The translations under genes and the position numbers were made by a program. The notes under the pieces are model-generated. The model did not search any database and was not told the DNA's origin. It saw nothing but the letters and a program-made list of their open reading frames with translations. From positions 94,084 through 158,083 of the forward strand of contig QANZ01016927.1 of assembly GCA_003254925.1 (NCBI GenBank): DNA of 64,000 nucleotides, written 5' to 3'. The stretch is from Chamaecrista fasciculata. Taxonomy: Eukaryota > Streptophyta > Magnoliopsida > Fabales > Fabaceae. Positions 25,110 to 35,359 of this stretch are shown piece after piece; position 1 is the stretch's first letter, and every line of letters starts with the position of its first letter.

Positions 25110-26937
25110 CAAGAAAATGATGACCTCAGTGGCTAAATTTAAACAGGTGGATAAGTTCACCAAATACTTGGGTAGTTTTGTGGACGAGGAGCCCAGAAGT
25201 AGAAAGATTGCGGAGATCATTATAAGTAAGATGCAGGAAAGACTGGAAAGCTGGAAAGCCAAGCTACTTTCTCAGGCTGCGAGAGTTACGTTGATCAAAT
25301 CGGTGCTCACCTCCCTCCCGCTTTATCACCTCTCATATTTCAAACTGTCGGATAAGGAGGCGCACAGGTGTGATATGATTATGAGTAACTTCTTTTGGGG
25401 AAATACTAGTGGGAGTAAATCCCCTCATATGAAGGCATGGTATAAGATTTGTCTCCCTAAGAAACATGGTGGTCTGGGAATCAAAAGAATGAAGGATTTT
25501 AATGTTGCCATGATTGGTAGGCAGGCGTGGCGCATTATTAGTTTAAAAGACAGTCTTCTGTCTAGAACCTTCCATGCCAAGTATAATAGAGAGCAGAATG
25601 ACTCCCATTTCTCCTGTACGTCTAACCCCTCACCACTTGCCAGAAATATTTGCTCCCGTATAAATGATATTCTGATGGATTGCAGATGGAGAGTTGGAAA
25701 CGGAGTGAATATTAACCTGAATAGTGATCTGTGGATTAAACCTGATAGAGTGGGCACCAATCTCACAAAGGTCTGTCACCTTATTAATCAGAATGGCCAC
25801 TGGGATAGGGAGAAAGTTCAACAAGTCTACAACAACATTAACACTCTTACGATTCTAAGAATGCCTATCTCACATAGTGGCATCAAAGACAGAATCATCT
25901 GGAAGAACAGTAGCACCGGCCAGTATGATGTTAGTACGGCCTACTCTCTGCTGGCCGACGGGACACAAGGAGATACCCAGATCAACTGGCTTCAATATTG
26001 GAAGTTGCCCTGTCTCCCTAAAATCCTACTTTTTGGTTGGAAGTGTATGACGAACGCTCTTCCAGTGGGGGCTAACTTAATCAAAAAGAATTTCAACATT
26101 GATGCTACTTGTATTTTCTGCCGGGATGCTAATGAGGACGAGACACATCTCTTCCTTGCCTGTCCCTTCACTCGCGCGACTTGGTATTGCTCCCCTATGG
26201 CTCTTCGTAGTGATCTCCATGTGCAGGATGGTCTAGTTCCTTGGCTAAGGAATTATTTCAATAGTATCAACAATGATGAGAGTAGAAAAATTCAGTTCGT
26301 ACATATTCTTGTGTTTCTCTGGGCCATCTACCAGCACCGTAACGGGGTGCGCTTTCAGCAAGACAATGCGGACTCTAGGATTGTGATTCAGAATTGGAAA
26401 GATAAGATTTCGCAATTGCAGGAAACATACCAAAATATCTCTAGGCACAAAGCCAATGCGGAGATAAGGGTGCAGAATACTTTGGGGGAGGTGCCCAATG
26501 ACTTTCCTAATATTTATTGCTGCTGGATGAGAAAGAAGCGGCTGAACAAAGCTATTTTTGTGGCTTTCCACTACCACAATGGTGCTCCCAATATGGATCT
26601 TTTACTATGTAGCACTGCTGACTCCACAATGATTTCTATCTATCTTGCAGGGTTTCGCAAGCTGCTTGAAGACCTCAGGACCAAAAACATGGATTGGATG
26701 AACTTCCACCTACAGAAACATTGCTTGTTACATGGAAACCGCACTAAAGTTCACTTTGATCTTGAGGTCATCATGGAAGATATCACGCACATCGTCGAAG
26801 AGCACAATGGATACTGGAACATCATGAAGGAACCGCACAACATTCCCATCCTCAGCCAATTTCCAGACGTTTTTAGTGCAGCCTATGGCTGTTTTAATTC
26901 CTTTTAGGCTTTGTTTTATGTATTCAAAAAAAAAAAT
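25110..26937 (+). mobile_element. 5'-truncated LINE (non-LTR retrotransposon)
   Basis: The element starts abruptly in the C-terminal part of a LINE reverse-transcriptase protein and ends with a short A-rich tail (about 26925-26937) just after the stop. The 5' truncation and A-tail are standard for target-primed reverse transcription. I could not find a convincing target-site duplication, so the 5' border is approximate. It lies about 0.9 kb upstream of SDR copy D. Confidence 0.8.
25117..26907 (+). CDS. LINE reverse-transcriptase C-terminal region, open 596-codon fragment
   Basis: The frame opens in the conserved block KYLGSF...RSRKIAEIIISKM, followed by RLESWKAKLLSQAARVTLIK and LPLYHLSYF, the region after the catalytic core of plant L1-type LINEs. 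Next come FFWG, WYKICLPKKHGGLGIKRM and the zinc-binding domain (WKLPCLPKILLFGWKCMTNALP, then CIFC near residue 332 and ETHLFLACPF). The endonuclease and the RT catalytic residues are missing through truncation, so the product cannot be a working RT. The last 150 residues do not look like the RNase H tail of many plant LINEs and I cannot assign them. The ATG at 25117 is simply the first in frame. Confidence 0.75.
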   Translation: MMTSVAKFKQVDKFTKYLGSFVDEEPRSRKIAEIIISKMQERLESWKAKLLSQAARVTLIKSVLTSLPLYHLSYFKLSDKEAHRCDMIMSNFFWGNTSGSKSPHMKAWYKICLPKKHGGLGIKRMKDFNVAMIGRQAWRIISLKDSLLSRTFHAKYNREQNDSHFSCTSNPSPLARNICSRINDILMDCRWRVGNGVNINLNSDLWIKPDRVGTNLTKVCHLINQNGHWDREKVQQVYNNINTLTILRMPISHSGIKDRIIWKNSSTGQYDVSTAYSLLADGTQGDTQINWLQYWKLPCLPKILLFGWKCMTNALPVGANLIKKNFNIDATCIFCRDANEDETHLFLACPFTRATWYCSPMALRSDLHVQDGLVPWLRNYFNSINNDESRKIQFVHILVFLWAIYQHRNGVRFQQDNADSRIVIQNWKDKISQLQETYQNISRHKANAEIRVQNTLGEVPNDFPNIYCCWMRKKRLNKAIFVAFHYHNGAPNMDLLLCSTADSTMISIYLAGFRKLLEDLRTKNMDWMNFHLQKHCLLHGNRTKVHFDLEVIMEDITHIVEEHNGYWNIMKEPHNIPILSQFPDVFSAAYGCFNSF

Positions 26938-26984
26938 AATAAAAGTTGGAATCAAAACATTAATGTTTAAAATAAGAAGGTCAA

Positions 26985-27425
26985 AGTGCACTTTTGGTCC
27001 TATAAATTTTGTTAAAGTTTTAATTTGGTCCCATAACTTTTTTTTGTTACACTTTTGGTCCCATATCTTTGCAAAAAGTTATAGATTTGGTCTCGTATCA
27101 CTTTTGGTCCCATATATTTTGGTCAGGTTGCATAATTGATCCCATATCTTTGCAAAAAGTTTCACTGTCAGTCCCACCTAATCCAAAAATATGAGATCAA
27201 TTCTGCACCTGACCCAAAGATATGGGATCAATTCTGTAACCTAACCAAAAGATAAGGGATCAATTCTGCAACATGACCCAAAGATATGAGACCAAATGTG
27301 TAACATAGGACCAAATCTGCAACTTGAGCAAAAGATATGGGACCAAAAGTGCAACAAAAAAAGTTATGAGACCAAATTGAGACTTTAACAAAAGTTATGA
27401 AACCAAAACTGCACTTTGGCCAAAT
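26985..27425. repeat. foldback repeat, 'cttttggtccc' family
   Basis: The left arm, aaagtgcacttttggtccta, is matched by the complement at the right end (gaaaccaaaactgcactttgg). Internal units alternate in orientation. Noncoding. Confidence 0.7.
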
Positions 27426-27724
27426 AAGAATTTTAACTTTTAAGAATAGAAGAAATCATTGTAAAGGTAAAACAACTAAAGGAAAAAAAAAACACATTTG
27501 TTGGCCCAAAAGAAAAAACACATTTAACAACCTAATAAGAATAAAGTATCATATTTGGTTAAAGAAAACTATAGAAATATGTAAAAAATATAGTTACTTT
27601 ATGGGGAATTAGTCAATTTAAATATATTAAAATGATTAAACACATTTTACCCAAAAAAAATTAAACACATTTAAAATTTAAAATTAGATGACAAATCACG
27701 CGTTCAACGCACGCGATGTGCACT

Positions 27725-27729
27725 AGTAT

Positions 27730-27760
<31 letters not shown>

Positions 27761-27925
27761 CTAAGAGGGGAAGAGAGAGAGCACGGGAAGAAATTAAAAA
27801 AGAAAAAAAGAAAAGAAAGGAAAGAGAGAAAGAGAAAGTGAGGAGACCGAGAGAAAAGCGAAAGAAGAAGAAGAAGAAGGGAAGAAGAAGAAGAAGAAGA
27901 AGGGGAAGAAATTGGAGCTCACCAC
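27725..27925. repeat. (TA)n microsatellite and GA-rich tract
   Basis: A (TA)n run at about 27737-27761 is followed by a purine tract with repeated gaagaa units up to about 27910. It makes the 74-codon hydrophobic frame seen on the minus strand, which I do not consider a gene. Confidence 0.8.
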
Positions 27926-29400
27926 TCAATTGATTCACCACTCTCACTCTAGGTAGGGTTTTCGTCCTTCTCTCCTCATCTCAAAACGTGTCTTCTCTCA
28001 TTGGTTGTTAGGGTTTACTAGAGTTTTGGGGGTGGAAGGGAAAATCTTGATGCATGTATGTTTTGTCTTGAATGGTAATATTCTTGAATGAATTTCTGGT
28101 GCATGTTGTTTTGAATCTCAATTTCATGGTTGAAAAAGAGGGTTAGGGACTTATTTGTGATGAAATGGAGTTGGGAAAGGGAAGAACTTAGTCTCCCCTA
28201 TTTCTGCACAAGTCTGCCGGAAACCCGTCATTCGTTCACCGCCGAGCAGTCTAGTAAATTGAGAAAAGGCTTGGGTATGAATTATAAAGTTAAATATGTT
28301 ATGATCAAGTAATATGAATAAGATGAGAATGTATATGTGAGTATATATGATTTGGGAATCAATATTGTTGTCCAAGTATGTTTTTGACAATACTAGTTGG
28401 CATGTTTTGTGATATTTTTGCATCCCTTTAAAGGATTTGGGACCCAAATGCAAGAGAATATGTTTGATAAATGAGTTATAAGAATGTATGAATGAGAGTA
28501 GATGTGATTAAAGAGTAAATAATTATGTACGATTGTTGCATTGAAATTGAAAATGAGCATGAAAGGTGAATGTTATGTGAGCTAATATGAAATGTTGATA
28601 ATTGAAAGTGTTTGGCAATGAATGGGAAGTTTATCAACAACATTAAAGAAGAATGTGTAAAGTATGAACAAATAGAATGTGAATTATTGCTAGCTGAATG
28701 ACTTGATGATTAACTGATTGGGATTGAATTATCAATGTTTGATGTATGTCATGATTCACTGAGGGGTGAGTCTCTCCCTGTTTATTCGCGATGAGTACTC
28801 AGGTAATGACTATGGTGGATTCCATATTTGGTCTAAGTGTGGATTCCATATCTGCGCACACCAGGAGACGTTCTAGAAGCCTAGGTTGTGATGACCACTG
28901 TTATTTGATCATGACATTTGTGTTGGCTTACATATTGTGAGGTATTTGGTTGACATGATTTGTCACCACCAGTTTTATGGTTTTATGATTTATTATGATA
29001 TCGTATTGTTGTCCTAGTATTCCTGTATAGTGGTACTGGGTCCTATATGATGTAAGGGTTGACACGTGAGTCCCCGCCAGCTTTCTAGTTATGCAGATAT
29101 TGTTATTATAAGTTGTTCATAATGGTTGTCAATTGTTAGTTGATTATAAAATGTTTATCTTCTAGTTCCCTTGCTTGTTTTATATCTGTTATATATTAGA
29201 ATTGCATGTCTGAAGCTTTGGTTGAAGTCTGTGTTTGAGTGGGAACCGTGGGTTAAGTAGAGCGACTTAAACCCTACTGAGAATCCCTCAGATTCTCACC
29301 CTACAACACTTCAGTTGTGTAAGTGCAGGTCTCAGGTTCGTCGAGTTCGTGCTGGGAGCTCGGTGACGGACCAAAGGTAGTTTAGTTCAATTTTATTGTT
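27926..29400. other. noncoding region, possibly a retroelement LTR fragment
   Basis: No long ORF. The composition is less AT-biased than the surroundings, with phrases such as ctgagaatccctcagattct and cacttcagttgtgtaagtgc near the right end that I associate with plant LTR or leader sequences. No matching second copy, PBS or target duplication is in the window, so the assignment is weak. Confidence 0.3.
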
Positions 29401-29885
29401 GTTTGTTGACTCAAGAGTCGTCAAAACGAGCTAGGCCCGGTGGGCTGGCTCGTTTAACCCACAAAAATTGGTGAGTTGGGTTGAGAAAATCTGGCTCGTC
29501 AAAAATTTTAGCTCGAATGGGTTGGCTCACTTAACTCATGGCTCGTGGTGGACTAGCTCGAGCGGACTGGCGAGTTAGTGAGCCAACTTTTCTTTTTTTA
29601 AAAAAGAAAAGTTGTAAAATTCAAAAATATAACCCTAAAATGTCTTCTAGGCTCTTCGCTTCTTCCTCATTTTCACTTTAGATTTTATAATTTACTTTCC
29701 TCATTAAAAATTATTGATATTTTTAATTTAAAAAAATAAAAAAAAAATTGAAAAAGAATTAAAAAAATGAAAAAAAAAAACTGAAAGTTGGTGGGTTAGG
29801 TGAGCCGAGTTGGTAAAACCTGGCTCGCGGCGAGCCAGCTCGAGTGAGCCAGGTTGGATCACTTTGATAGTTCTATCACTGAGTT
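29400..29885. mobile_element. GC-rich-ended foldback (MITE-like) element
   Basis: Both sides carry repeated gagc/gctcg motifs in inverted orientation (gctaggcccggtgggctggc on the left, cgagccagctcgagtgagcc on the right), flanking an A/T-rich centre with poly-A runs. The pattern is like the other terminal-inverted-repeat elements here. Exact termini are not clear. Confidence 0.45.
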
Positions 29886-30198
29886 TGGCCCTGCATGGCT
29901 GTTTAGAGGCGAAGCCTCATGTATCTGTCCTTAGTTTTTAATTTTTTGATTTTTAAAAAAGGTCGTATAACACCGTTTTTCTTTAGAAATTTTGTTCACT
30001 CTACTATATAAGTCTAAGACGTTACATTTACCACTCGCAATGTCTCCTCAATCTTAAAGGTACACACGCATATCTTCAACTATATATATATATATATAAC
30101 TTCATGAAATCAAACTATGTGAGTTACTCTAGAATTAATCTCCCTAAAAGAAGATGAACTTTGTTTTGCTATAATTTGCACACAACCGTGACTCTGTT

Positions 30199-30230
<32 letters not shown>

Positions 30231-31679
30231 CTTGCAACAAGAAAAGAAAGGGAAAGAGAAAGAAAAATAGAAGTTGAAGAAAAGAAAAGAGCTTGACCTT
30301 GTTATTTCTCTCTCTTGTTGTATCTATAAATTCTGCACTCATCCTCACTTACGCAACCAACGCCTACCTTCTTCTTCTTCTCTTTGGTTTCGTTGTTCTG
30401 TTTTGCTTTGTACTAAAGTTCTGTAGTAGGAGCTTTGAAAGTAGAAATATCAGGCCTTGTAAGAAAGAGCAAGGTACTGCAAAGCCCCTCCATTGTTTTC
30501 GTTTCTTCTCTATGGTTTCGTTGTTATGTTTTCCATTCATTTCTTCTCATTTTCTTCTTCTGCATTCAGTCTAGAGTTATTTTGCTACGATGATGTATAT
30601 ACCGAGTGTACTGGGTCATTTTGTGATATATGCAGGATGAATTATGATGTGGTTTTAAGTGTAATGGAAGCTACCTTCAAGTTTTGCTCTACTGCGATTT
30701 CTTTGATTAAGTAAGTACCACCATCCCTGCCATTATTGTTATGATTTAGTATAACTATAGTCTATGAAACAACAAATCAATGCATGTTGTATAGAAGTCT
30801 CAAAGTGTTTAGGAAGTGGGTTTTAGGACGTGGGTTTGGATTTTAATTTTCTTAATAATTTTTTCAATTTTTAAGATAAGAGAGTGTTTATTTTGTAGAC
30901 ATGTGATTTTTTTACTGTTAATTTAGTATTATATTAATTATATACATCATTCATTGTCTCTTACAATAAAATTTCTTCAATGGTTTTTAATAGAAAAACT
31001 TAATTAATTAATGGGAAGTTAAATACCTAAAAAGGATTTATAAATAAAGTTTTGTCCAAATAAAGTTTCTTCTGATCTAGGTACAATACAACTGGATAGA
31101 TCATAGATCAGAATGGATTCCAGTCATTATTTTATTAAACTTCACTAATCACTAATCAGCCTTTGCAAATTACAAAAACTCATCCATCCTTATTCCCATT
31201 GGAAAAGGAATTCGAATCAGAAGAAATCAATGGAATGTCACATTGATTGTGAGTTTGTGACTATGTCAACATGGGAAAATTTCCAAGAAAAAGATAGTTG
31301 GGTACCTCAATTTTTCTTTTAATCAAATGCAGTTCCTGGAGACACTTTGTATTCCAAACAGAAACTATTGCTTGTTATCTTTATTAACTTATAACCAGTT
31401 ATCAACTCTTCATGTTGCAACTAGGGTGGAGTGAGATATCATACGGTCTCTTCATTGAAATGAGAAATATGATACCTCCTATCCTTTGGGGAAATCCCAT
31501 CAGTACCATTCTGTATCCAACAATGATGTGTAAAAGTGTTTTGTCTGCTAGTCATATGATTTTCCACTTCATTTATGCCTATCATCTAACACCCATGGAA
31601 AAAGAAGAAAAGAACTCCTCAAAATGGAGCTTTATACTGCTTAATGCTTGTATATAATACTGCTTTCTTTAACATTCCA
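29886..31679. other. region without a supported gene
   Basis: Contains two (TA)n microsatellites (about 30083 and 30206), a purine tract near 30240 and a 93-codon hydrophobic plus-strand frame at 30293-30574. That frame may be a remnant of a transcribed gene, but it has no recognisable domain. GT at 30712 could be a splice donor. An exon fragment of a nucleotidyltransferase follows at 31680, but I could not find its upstream exon here. Confidence 0.4.
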
Positions 31680-31928
31680 GGTATTCACATTTGGATCTAT
31701 GCCATTGAAGAATTATTTGCCTTTGGCATTCGAGCCAAGTATTCACATTTGGATCTGTGCCATTGAAGACTTATTTGCCTGATGGGGATATTGATCTAAC
31801 AACATTTAGCAGAAGTCAAGATTTTAAGGACAGTTGGGCTGATGAAGTACACTATATTTTAGAAAGTGAAGAGAAAAAAGGAAGATGCAAAATTTTGTGT
31901 GAAAGAGGTTGAGTATATTAATGTTGAG
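31680..31928 (+). pseudogene. PAP/OAS1-type nucleotidyltransferase exon fragment, broken
   Basis: After a typical splice acceptor (cattccag at 31673-31680) the sequence encodes VFTFGSMPLKNYLP, then an 18-bp spacer, then a second copy FTFGSVPLKTYLPDGDIDLT, followed by FSRSQDFKDSWADEV and LESEE. This is the Pol-beta-type catalytic block (GS and DGDID) of plant poly(A)-polymerase/2'-5'-oligoadenylate-synthetase substrate-binding-domain proteins. The first lines of the exon are tandemly duplicated, and one extra A in the run after SEEK shifts the frame before the last stretch (EDAKFCVKEVEYINVE). A donor-like gtatgtg follows. No other exons are visible, so it is a decayed gene fragment. Confidence 0.7.
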
Positions 31929-32129
31929 GTATGTGCTTCTTAGCATTTGGATCGACTGATATTTACGACACTTTGTTTATGACAATAATGTAATACAAAG
32001 CTCTGATAGACTCTACAAGGAAGTTATACTCGTATATTTTTAGCATTTCTAAAAGAACTATCTTTAGGCAAAGTTTCTTAAGTGTTTGTTATCAATGCTG
32101 AACTATAAAAGACTTCCACTCGTGTTGTT

Positions 32130-32510
32130 TTTATTAGTAAATTAATGATTTAATCCCTAAAAGATCATTTTCTTCCCAATTTAATCCTTAAACAATTAAA
32201 CCTTTCAATTTAGGCCATCAATCAAAATGGTTCCTTGTGTTAAGCAAAATTATGGTCATTAGTAAACTAGCTAAAACGACATAGACAGAGCTAACGTGGC
32301 CATTAACCAATGATTTGGATTTACTCAAGTTTTATTCTTCTTTAACTAATGACCTTAGGCAAGTCATCTGTTAATCATCAGGTTAGTTCCTATTTATATC
32401 ATAATAACTAGTTTAGTTTACTAATTAACTGAGAAAAAATTGAGACTTTATTTTGGAGAACCAAAATGTGAGAAGAATGATCTTTTAGGACTAAATTGTT
32501 AATTTAATCT
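32130..32510. mobile_element. foldback MITE
   Basis: The left arm (gatttaatccctaaaagatc) is matched in inverted orientation at the right end (gatcttttaggactaaattg). Noncoding, about 380 bp. A similar aatttaatcc-type family recurs around 38290-38460 and 49150-49320. Confidence 0.6.
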
Positions 32511-33892
32511 AGTTTTATTGAAGAATTTGATGACCAAGACATAAAAATTGTATTTAAACTTTATCTCTTATCAAATTGAAGTGAAATTTAGCGATTATGG
32601 GCATGTTGGCTACATATATTGCTTTTCTCTTCATTTTACAGAAAGCTGTATACTTCTTGTGGTTAAGATTTGATTTTTTTTCTTTTTCTATCAATTTTAG
32701 ATATCAGTAGTCACATAGATTCTATCGTTAATATTTGATTAAAATAAGAGCAAAGGATAAAATTGACCAAATGAGAAACATTAGAGACGGAATTGACAGT
32801 AAAAAAAATTGGGGATGAAATTCACAGTTGGTGTAAAGTTTAGGGAGGAAATTAGCACTTTTGCCAATTTGTTATTTAGTTCTTGAATTTATATCAAAAC
32901 AATTAATTAGTTTTTAAATAATAAAGATATAGGATTTGATCCTTAAAATATTCTAATTGTTAACTATTTAGTCTTTACTGACGATTGATCTTTGAATTTG
33001 AACTAATTTTCATATTTTCTAGTCCTTGAATTTATAGTAAATTAATATATTTTGATCTCTAAATTTATACTGGATTTTGATTTTTGGATCATCGAGACCA
33101 AATAGTTGACATTTGTAAATTTAAGGAGAAAGTTTTCTATCAAAATAATCTAATTTATATTATTTCAAAGTTATAAATAAAAAATGATTAACTTAAAATC
33201 ATTCGTTATTATATATATATGATCTGATTAAATAAAAGAAAATCCTCACATTTTTTTTATTTCCTTTACCTCTCATTTAGTGTTTTCTTAGATATAGCCT
33301 TTATAGATCATATTTATCGATTTCAAAAAAAAGATAATGTTTATTTATTGTCTATCTTAAGAAAATTTCATTAGTCTATATATATATATATATCTCTATA
33401 TCTATATTTATAGTCTATACTATATTATATGTTTGAGGCTTTTTCTATTAGTCAGTCATAAAAAATTATAGTCTAAAATAAATATCTAAAGAAAATCTAT
33501 ATCTATATCTATACTATATTATATGTCTGAGGCATTCTTTGATAGTTGATCATATAAAACTATAGTTTAAAATAAATATCTACAAAAAAATATTTTGAAA
33601 TATATATAAAAAAAAAAAACTCTTCATGTAACTCATGTTCTTCAAAACTGTTTTTCCTTCATTTGTTATATTTTATTATATATCTTTTATTTTTTATTTT
33701 TTAATTATTTTTAAATAATTTCAAAATTTCAAATAAAAATTATTCTTTATTATTTTTAATCATTTTTTATTTCGAAATAAAAAAATTTAAATTATTTTTT
33801 ATTTTTATTATAATTACATATAAATATTTGTAATAGACACGCACAGCCCATACTAGTATATAATATGATGCCATAGCTAATGTTAAATATAA
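32511..33892. other. AT-rich intergenic DNA with a short tandem duplication
   Basis: No gene seen. At 33380-33600 a unit of about 100 bp containing atactatattatatgt and gaggc is present twice in tandem. At 32740-32870 there is a degenerate copy of a repeat that recurs at 48490-48820. Confidence 0.5.
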
Positions 33893-34802
33893 GAAAACTA
33901 ACAATCTGGTCCCTGAATTTTGGACGCTCTGACTAATAGGTCCCTAAATTTTGCGAAGTGTACAAGCCGGTCTCCGAAACACTAATATGTCTCTCCGTCA
34001 TATTGTCGTCGGCACCCGGTATCTTAAAAAATAAAAAGCTGTCACATGACACATCAACATTTCATCATTGCATTTATAGGTCTCTGACTCATTTTTATTC
34101 AATTATTCTCAATTCCCCCTCTTTTTTATCATTTTCATTCATTGTAGTCCCAAATCCTCAAAATAAAATTGTAAAGTATCACAATTCAAACATTCTAATT
34201 TAGTCCTTAAAATATTAAAAACCCCAAACCCTAAACCGTACACAATAAAAAAAAAAAGTCTAAGTTGAACAATTAGATCCTTGACCCATTCTTATCTAGT
34301 TATTCTCAATTCCCCCTCTTTTTTATCATCTTCTTTCATTTTAGTCCCAAATCTTTAAAATAAAATTGCAAAGTGTCCCAAAATTATTTAAAATATTCCA
34401 ATTTAATCCTTAAAAATATTAAAAACTCTAAACCCAAACCCTAAACCCCTAAACTCTAAACCCTAATTTTTTTTAATCTTCATCTTCATCTTCTCAATTT
34501 AACATAAATCCCTAATTTTTTTTAATCCCTAAACCCCTTATAATCTTCATCTTCCAAATATTCCAACTTCCATGATTCTTCTTCTGATATAGCTTGAATC
34601 TCTGTCTTCTTCATCACTCCATCATCATCATCCCCATGACTCTCCATAACTTTTCATTATTAGTAGTCATCAGAATATGCATCCCTCCATCATCATAATA
34701 TCGAAACATTTTAACCCACCATGAATTTACAGCTTCCGCAACACAAAATTTCAAGGCGTTTCTAAGGACTTTGTATCAAGTTCCATCTCATCCCAAAATG
34801 AC

Positions 34803-35195
34803 ATGGCTGAACCACAATCTCACAGATATCGCGTAGGCTATGCTTTCGAACCCAAAAAGGTTCAGAGCTTCATCCTCAAATCCCTCGTCGATTACGTGGA
34901 GCAACGCAGCATCGATCTCGTACAAATCGACACCACCCGATCCTTGATTGAACAAAGACCTTTCGATTGCATCATTCACAAATTGTACGGCGAAGATTGG
35001 AAGAAACAGCTGGATGAATTCTCCGCAACATACCCAAACGCCGTCGTAATCGATCACCCGGAGTCGATCGAGAGGCTTCACAATCGGGAAACGATGCTGG
35101 AAGTGGTGACGACGGTGTAAATCCCCATGGAAAACGACACCGTCGTCGGGATTCCAAAACAAGTGTTCGTCGACGAATCCGGAATTTGTGATCGA
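34803..35195 (+). pseudogene. captured 5' fragment of an inositol-tetrakisphosphate 1-kinase gene
   Basis: The ATG at 34803 opens a 105-codon frame containing RYRVGYAFEPKKVQSF, SIDLVQIDTTRSLIEQ, FDCIIHKLYGEDWKKQLDEF, VIDHPESIERLHNR and MLEVVT. This is the N-terminal domain of plant ITPK (inositol 1,3,4-trisphosphate 5/6-kinase). A TAA at 35118-35120 stops it, but the same frame continues with the family pattern (VVGIPKQVFVDE) to about 35180 before similarity ends. The ATP-grasp catalytic part is absent. It is GC-richer than its flanks and sits between the arms of a foldback element: a Pack-type capture. Unlikely to be functional. Confidence 0.8.
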
Positions 35196-35359
35196 GGGTT
35201 TGAAATTTCAATGATGATGATGAGTGATGATGATGAACAATGATGATGAACTGACAAAGATGAAGAAAGAAAAAAAAATTTGGGGTTTGGGGTTTGGGGT
35301 TTTAGGGTTTGGAGTTTGGGGTCTAAGGTTTAAGGTCTTAGGGTTTAGGATTTAGATTT

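Noticed and set aside
25425-26577. Minus-strand ORFs within the LINE
   Set aside because: Antisense readings of the LINE frame.
27723-27947. 74-codon Phe/Leu/Ser-rich minus-strand frame
   Set aside because: Encoded by a GA-rich tract and a (TA)n microsatellite.
30293-30714. Two overlapping hydrophobic frames (93 and 73 codons)
   Set aside because: No recognisable domain; T-rich DNA readily gives Leu/Phe/Ser-rich frames.
34200-35345. Telomere-like runs (aaaccctaaac near 34440 and ggggtttggggttttaggg near 35280)
   Set aside because: They are degenerate, short and lie within the arms of a foldback element in opposite orientations; not telomeric arrays.
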